A stretch of DNA of 64,000 bases, from contig JAUIRK010000927.1 in assembly GCA_030549495.1 (NCBI GenBank), positions 248,001-312,000 on the forward strand, read 5' to 3'. Source of the DNA: Nectonema munidae (Eukaryota > Nematomorpha > Nectonematoida > Nectonematidae). Below the pieces are notes generated by a model. It was given only the letters and a program-made list of their open reading frames with translations, did not search any database and was not told the DNA's origin. The translations under genes were made by a program, and so were the position numbers. Shown here one piece after another: positions 58,465 through 64,000 of this stretch; within the stretch, counting starts at the first letter, position 1, and the number at the start of each line of letters is the position of its first letter.

Positions 58465-60835
58465 TCCCTGACGCTCTCTCATCTAGCATACTCAGCTGCA
58501 CAAACTCCTACACGCGGCGTGTCTCTTCCCACCATCCCATGTTTCTTTTGTCTTGTCATGATGTGCGTTGTATTCACATGATCATATTCCTGTGTTTACG
58601 CTGTTACTCCTAGAGATGATAGAACAATCTCTTCCTCACTTCTTAGAGAAGCCCATAGATACTCAATGGTGTGCTGTAGGAAACTCCGTTTAAGTGTCAA
58701 GTCCATACCCTTTATTTGTTAGAACAAGAATGTTCAGGTCTTGTATTTATTTTTCGTGTCTCTATTTCATTTATTCGTTCAAATTGGATGTATATGTGTG
58801 TGTCTTAAACTCAAAATATACACATATCATCATCATCGTTCGCAACATTACAAAACTCAAACTTATATTTTTTCACAATTAATTTTATTTTTGTGTTCAT
58901 TCGAGTTACATATTTTGGTTATATTTTCTTTAATACCTTTATTACTATTCAGACGTTTCTCTCTCCCTCTTTCTCTGAATGATTCCCTATAAAGCTAAAT
59001 ACGAGTAAACTTTCATAGTAATAACAAAAGCGTAAATGTATATAAGATTTTAACAATAAATATTAAAAGTCTCACACTTTTTTTCCAAGTATTAAAATGT
59101 CAAATAATTGTGGTATATTACATTAACATTTTAACCTAGTGACTAATTTTTGAATCATTTATTCAGTAAGATATAATGTCTTCTTTATCCACTATTTATC
59201 ATGTACAATAAGATTCCTTTAACATTTGATGAACAGCGATGTACCGTAATTGACGAATCGAGCAGGTGATCTTTGAAACCAAATGTTGTGGGATTCATTT
59301 TTTCGATAGCTTTAGGTCTTATCGCAAATTTTTAGTTTTTTATATCATTTGTCTGTGTAAAAAATGCTAAGAAAATACATAAAACAGCCAAAATCGTAAA
59401 TCGACAAAATTGCATATTGAGGTTTTAATCCTAATCAGAAGAAAAATCTATTTTATTTAAAAGTTACTAAAGACGATTTATTTTTCAAAACAAAAAAAAG
59501 CTTAAAAAATCTAATTAAAATTATTTCCAAATAGTTTACATATGTTCGCAAGACTACATGCTGGGTTTTTACAGGAATCTATCACACATTGCGCATCTCT
59601 TTTTCGATCAATGTCCACATAAAAATGATATTGAAAATAAAATGTCTGAAAATATGCTATTTTATATCTTAGGAAAATCAACCCTTGAGTACTGAAAGTT
59701 ACTTATTTGAATCAGGAGCGCACATCCCCAAAATTATTGGGGGCGAAATTTTTTTGTTGCGATTTTCAAAATTATTGGTCTGGAAATACCACGGGAGACC
59801 AAATATTAAATAGAGTGTATTCAGCGCATACCAAAACTCCTAAATTTATAAGACTACTTTATATTTTTTTTACAAAATTGGTGAATTTAAATACTATACT
59901 TCGAGCGAAAATATTTTAATTAAATTTGCATATCGAATATGGTGCGCAGAAAAAATGCCCCTAATTAAAAAGTAGGAAAAAGTGCCCAATTTAAAATTAG
60001 GAAAAAATGCCCAACACAAAAAATTTCAAAAAATTATTAATTAAAATTTTTAAAAAAGATATGTCAAATAAAGATTTTTTATAAAAAAACAAAAAGTTAA
60101 CTTTTCATCTAAAACATTTAAAATTTAATTAAAGTAAATTAAAAAAACTCAGCATACGACAATTTTTTAAATACAAAAAAAATTATAAAACAGCAAATAT
60201 TTTTGGACTTTGTGTGTATCAAAACGCTTTCTAAATATAATTTGTGTTTTAACTGATATTAAGAACACATTCCCACAAATCTGCACCTTTGCTATTGTTT
60301 TCAAGAACTTTATAAAGAAAAAAACCCTATAGATTAAGAAATTTTAGAAATGTAACCTTTCAAAACGGTACCAAATAAAAATTCTTTATAATTTATAAGA
60401 TTTTCGAATAGATTATAGTTTCCCTGACTCACATGTATGTAATATAACAAATTAGGATTGTCAGAACAACTTGAAAAAACTAATTTTTACCAATTCGATT
60501 GACACTTTCTCCATTTTTAAAATATAATGTCCAAAAAATTATTTTAAATTTAAAGGATATTTTTAGTGAGAATTTTATCCAAAATCAAAATTTTAATGAT
60601 TTTCAATCAAAAACGAATTTTTTATTTTAGTTTTTTTTTCGAATTTGTTTAACTAAGCCCTTAAATGAAGTGAATATCGTAATAAAAATATATGAGATCA
60701 TTTTGAGGCCTCTATTTGTAATTTGACACATTTTTTCACAGTAATGGTAAAAACTTTGTCAAGAAATGGTATCAGGAAGGTGGTCAATTTAGTTTACAAA
60801 ATTATTTTACTTAAAATGTTTTTGAAGAATATTTG
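58465..60835. other. Intergenic downstream of B56
   Basis: B56 3' UTR starts here; an AATAAA near 59054 could end it. A hAT-like GGAGCGCACATCCCC lies near 59716. A short tandem of AGTAGGAAAAAGTGCCC units lies near 59955-60020. No gene recognised. Confidence 0.5.
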
Positions 60836-61345
60836 ATCGACATTAATTACGAAAATGAAGCCAAAAATGAAATCAGCATGAAGATCTATTATAAAAAATA
60901 TTTTTTATTGAGAATATAAATAATATTCTAGGAAATAATTTTTGCCCTCAACCACAAATATGATTGACATTTTGGCGCTCAAATTTGCAAAAAATGAGTT
61001 AAAAAATAAAATCTGCTTGTTAGGTTTATTTTAAAAAAATATATTTTATTTATATTGCGGATAAATGTTTTGGAGACACTTCATTGGACGTAAACTGCAA
61101 ATACTTGTAGACATTTACAAATCATGGTTGGTAAAACGGAGTTGAGAAATGAAATTGACAACGCCGATTTGGTATAAAAATAATAATTTTATTTAAAATT
61201 CAAATAATATTCTTGGAGAAAAATTTGAGATGTAAGCGTTAAAATTGATTTTTACTTTTAAAATTTTGACACCCTAACTGCAAAAAATTGAATATGGAAA
61301 TTAAATCAGCGTGATGATAAGAATTTGAAAAATTTAAAAAAATAT
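60836..61345. repeat. Satellite B-like units outside the element
   Basis: Diverged units recur with landmarks such as TTTGGTATAAAAA (61168), AATATGATTGACATTTTGG (60957) and GCAAAAAATGAGTT (60988). They resemble satellite B of the piggyBac-type element but lie left of its TTAA end. They may come from an older, end-less copy. Confidence 0.55.
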
Positions 61346-61449
61346 ATTTAATTTATATATAATAGATCTCATAACATGTACGGTTGAACGCGTGTAAAAC
61401 AACTTGATTGTCATCTTCAACCTGTATACTACGATGGTTCAAAAAAATA

Positions 61450-61512
61450 TAAGTATTCCTCACCTAACGACGGGCTCGGTTAACGACGACGACTCAGACT
61501 TACGACGGCCTC
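61450..61512. mobile_element. Truncated Tigger/mariner-like end
   Basis: ATTCCTCACCTAACGACGGG then CTCGGTTAACGACGACGAC resembles the 'CTCACTTAACGACG' terminus of Tigger-type MITEs. It is cut at the TTAA where the next element begins, so that element may have inserted into it. No right end is visible in the window. Confidence 0.4.
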
Positions 61513-61516
61513 TTAA

Positions 61517-64000
61517 CCCTATTAATGCTGGGCAAAATTTGTCCGCTCAAGTGCTGGGGGGCGTAAAGTGCCCCCCCCCCCCTATTTTTCTCAGATATTA
61601 ATAAGTTTTTATAAATATTTTTAATGTTACATATATATTTCAACTATGCTGAATTCAGTGGTGATGTCCATTTTTTATCAAAATCAATCAAACCTGACAA
61701 AATTGATTTATATTTGACAGCTCATCTCAAAAAGGAACTTTTTATTTAAATAATTATATAAAGTTTTTTACACATGTATACCCATTTTCAAATATGCTGA
61801 ATTAAGTGGTGATATTCATTTTTTATGAAAATCAATCAAACCTGTCAAAAAAATGATTTAAATGTGATAGCTCATCTCAAAAAGTAACTTTTTATCTAAA
61901 TAAGTATATAAAGTTTTTTACACATGTATACCCATTTTCAAATATGCTGAATTCAGTGGTGATATTCATTTTTTATGAAAATCATTCAAACCTGTCAAAA
62001 AAGTGATTTACATATGACAGCTCATCTCAAAAAAGAAACTTTTTATCTAAATAATTATATAATGTTTTTTACACATATACACCCATATTCAAGCATGCTG
62101 AATTCAGCGGTGATATTCATTTTTTTATAAAAATCAATTAAAGTTATCAAAGCATTGATTTATATATGTCAGCTCATCTTAAAAAGAAACTTTTTATCTA
62201 AGTAATAATATAAAGTTTTTTACACATATATACCCAACTCTTAAGTATGCGTAATTCAGTGGTGATATTCATTTTTTTATAAAAATCAATCAAAACTCAA
62301 AAAATTAATTTATCCCAAAAAGATCAGGCACGGTTTTTTAAATGAGAGAATTACGTTTAATAGAAAGTATAGGGAGGTTATGAAGTTTACCGTGTATGGC
62401 ATTTTACACACATATACCCATTTTCAAGTAGGCTGTGTTTACTGGTTATATTCCTTTTTTTTTATAAATATTAGTCAAACCTGAAAAAATAATTTAAATA
62501 TGACAGCCCGTGTCAAAATTAAAATTTTAATTCTTTTAATTTTTTTTTTACATTTCAAGTATGCAGAATTTAATGGTGATGTTCATTTTTTATGAAATCA
62601 ATAAAACCTGTCAAAAAATCGATTAAACCTGTAAATCAATGTCAAATATATAAACATAAAAATAACTTCTACTTGCAGTATTTCTCTGCTAATTATTTTC
62701 TTAATTTATTTAATAAACCAACTTTAGGTGTTTAATTCACTCAAAATATTTCATTCTACAGTAACTTATGTAACTCGATAGGAGCTCCATCTTTTTGGCT
62801 ACAAATTCGTTATCGGCTCGTAGTCTCTACGTCATATTATAATTTACAGTACGTAATTTTGCTATTCATTCCATGATGATCCTTTCTTGGTAGCTCTTTT
62901 TTCATTAGAAATTTATATTCTTCAATGTGTATTCGAAAATCTTTTTATAAGAATAAAATTTTTTTTTTCCTCTCAGGCCTGAATATTTGTCAACCAATCT
63001 CATTTCAAAGGTTTTTTTCTGATGAATTATTCGTGATATTGATTATTAAATTACAAAACGTTGTCAACGTTCTTCATCTAAAAAATTATCTCTGACACAA
63101 AAGGAAAAAGATGGACAAATTCAATTTAAATTAAAAATATCTTAATAGTGACTAAATTCTCACATATTGGCATCTGTGCCATTTTTGATAAATCTGACCT
63201 ATTCTAAATTTTCAGATTTCCTACCCATCTTAGCTAAATGTTAACTGTAATCCTAGATGATAAGCTATAGATTTAAATATTTTTCATTTGTAAAAGAGGA
63301 ACTTCTTTTTCCCAGTCAAAATATTTTTGAAGACAGTATCTAGAAGTAAACCGCAAATCTGATTCAAGCTTTCAGATATTTTAAAACCATAAATGCTAAA
63401 CCTGAGTCCAAAAATGAAACCAGAATCTTCCATTTGGCATATAAACTGATATTTTATTTAAATTTCAAAAATATTTCTGTAGAAATTAGACGTAAATCGA
63501 AAATTTGATTGACACTTTCAGACATTTAAAACCTCTAAATGCAAAAAATGATTTCAGAAATAAAAATTATCATGGTCGAATTGGTATAAAAACATATATA
63601 TCATGTAAAATTAGAGAGAATATTTTGGGATATAGTTTTCAGACATAAACTGCAAATTTGATTGACACTAGCAGTAAAACCTCTAAATGCGAAAACTGTG
63701 TTCAGAAATGAAATCATCATGATCTATTTGCTATAGAAACAAATTTTAGAACTAAACGCAAATTTAATTGATACTTATATGTATTTTCAAATTCAAACTG
63801 CAAAAATTGAATCCATAAATCAAACTAGCATGGCTGATTTGGTATAAAAACATATATTTAATTGTAAAATTTGAATGAATGTTTTTGGAGACAATTTTTA
63901 AAGGTAAACCGCAAATTTGATTAACACTTATAGGTATTTTCACATCCTAAATGTAAAAAATGAGCTCAAAAATGAAAACAGCATGATTGATTAGGTATAA
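61517..64000. mobile_element. Non-autonomous piggyBac-type element, copy 2 (runs off window)
   Basis: TTAA at 61513-61516 is followed by CCCTATTAATGCTGGG, one base different from copy 1. Satellite A units start at about 61640, 61789, 61939, 62090 and 62242, one unit fewer than copy 1. The unique middle and satellite B follow in the same order. About 70 bp near the left end, including a C run at 61570-61582, is absent from copy 1's left end but resembles copy 1's right end. Roughly 440 bp should lie beyond the window. Confidence 0.85.

Overview
The window is AT-rich invertebrate nuclear DNA. It has spliced genes with GT-AG introns, long intergenic stretches and many decayed transposons. Nothing prokaryotic or organellar is present. 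An arthropod, perhaps a copepod, would fit the gene structure and transposon mix, but that is inference and I could not test it.

Three conserved protein-coding genes stand out, all on the + strand. TTI2 (1313-2728) is a single-exon co-chaperone subunit for PIKK kinases, and it overlaps a small unknown ORF (1092-1316). A single-exon medium-chain acyl-CoA dehydrogenase (4994-6262) acts in mitochondrial beta-oxidation. A PP2A B56 regulatory subunit is spread over at least 13 exons from 29364 to 58464. I rebuilt the B56 gene exon by exon from reading frame and splice sites. All junction phases agree, and the pieces sum to 1698 nt (565 codons plus stop). Its true 5' end is not certain. The three genes look unrelated in function.

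The rest is dominated by mobile elements. From 6.5 to 7.5 kb lies a LINE RNase H fragment. From 8.17 to 11.64 kb is a 3.46-kb non-autonomous piggyBac-type element with TTAA target sites, built largely of two unrelated tandem-repeat families (150 bp and about 147 bp). A second copy starts at 61517 and runs off the window. From 11.65 to 12.87 kb is a decayed piggyBac transposase, and from 13.0 to 18.0 kb two decayed LINEs lie on the - strand. A hAT MITE and a hAT transposase pseudogene follow (20.3-22.2 kb), then an inverted repeat pair (22.7-23.7 kb) and tRNA-derived SINEs.

The B56 introns hold more elements: a 171-bp near-perfect foldback with hammerhead-ribozyme-like boxes (32.74 kb), a hAT element (40.0 kb), a full-length piggyBac relic (44.45-46.97 kb), a hAT MITE (48.95 kb), a pogo/mariner MITE (52.46 kb), a MULE-like foldback with a 9-bp target duplication (54.24 kb), a small TTAA MITE (54.88 kb) and a Tigger-type MITE (57.53 kb). 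The best candidate for something undescribed is the satellite-carrying piggyBac element.
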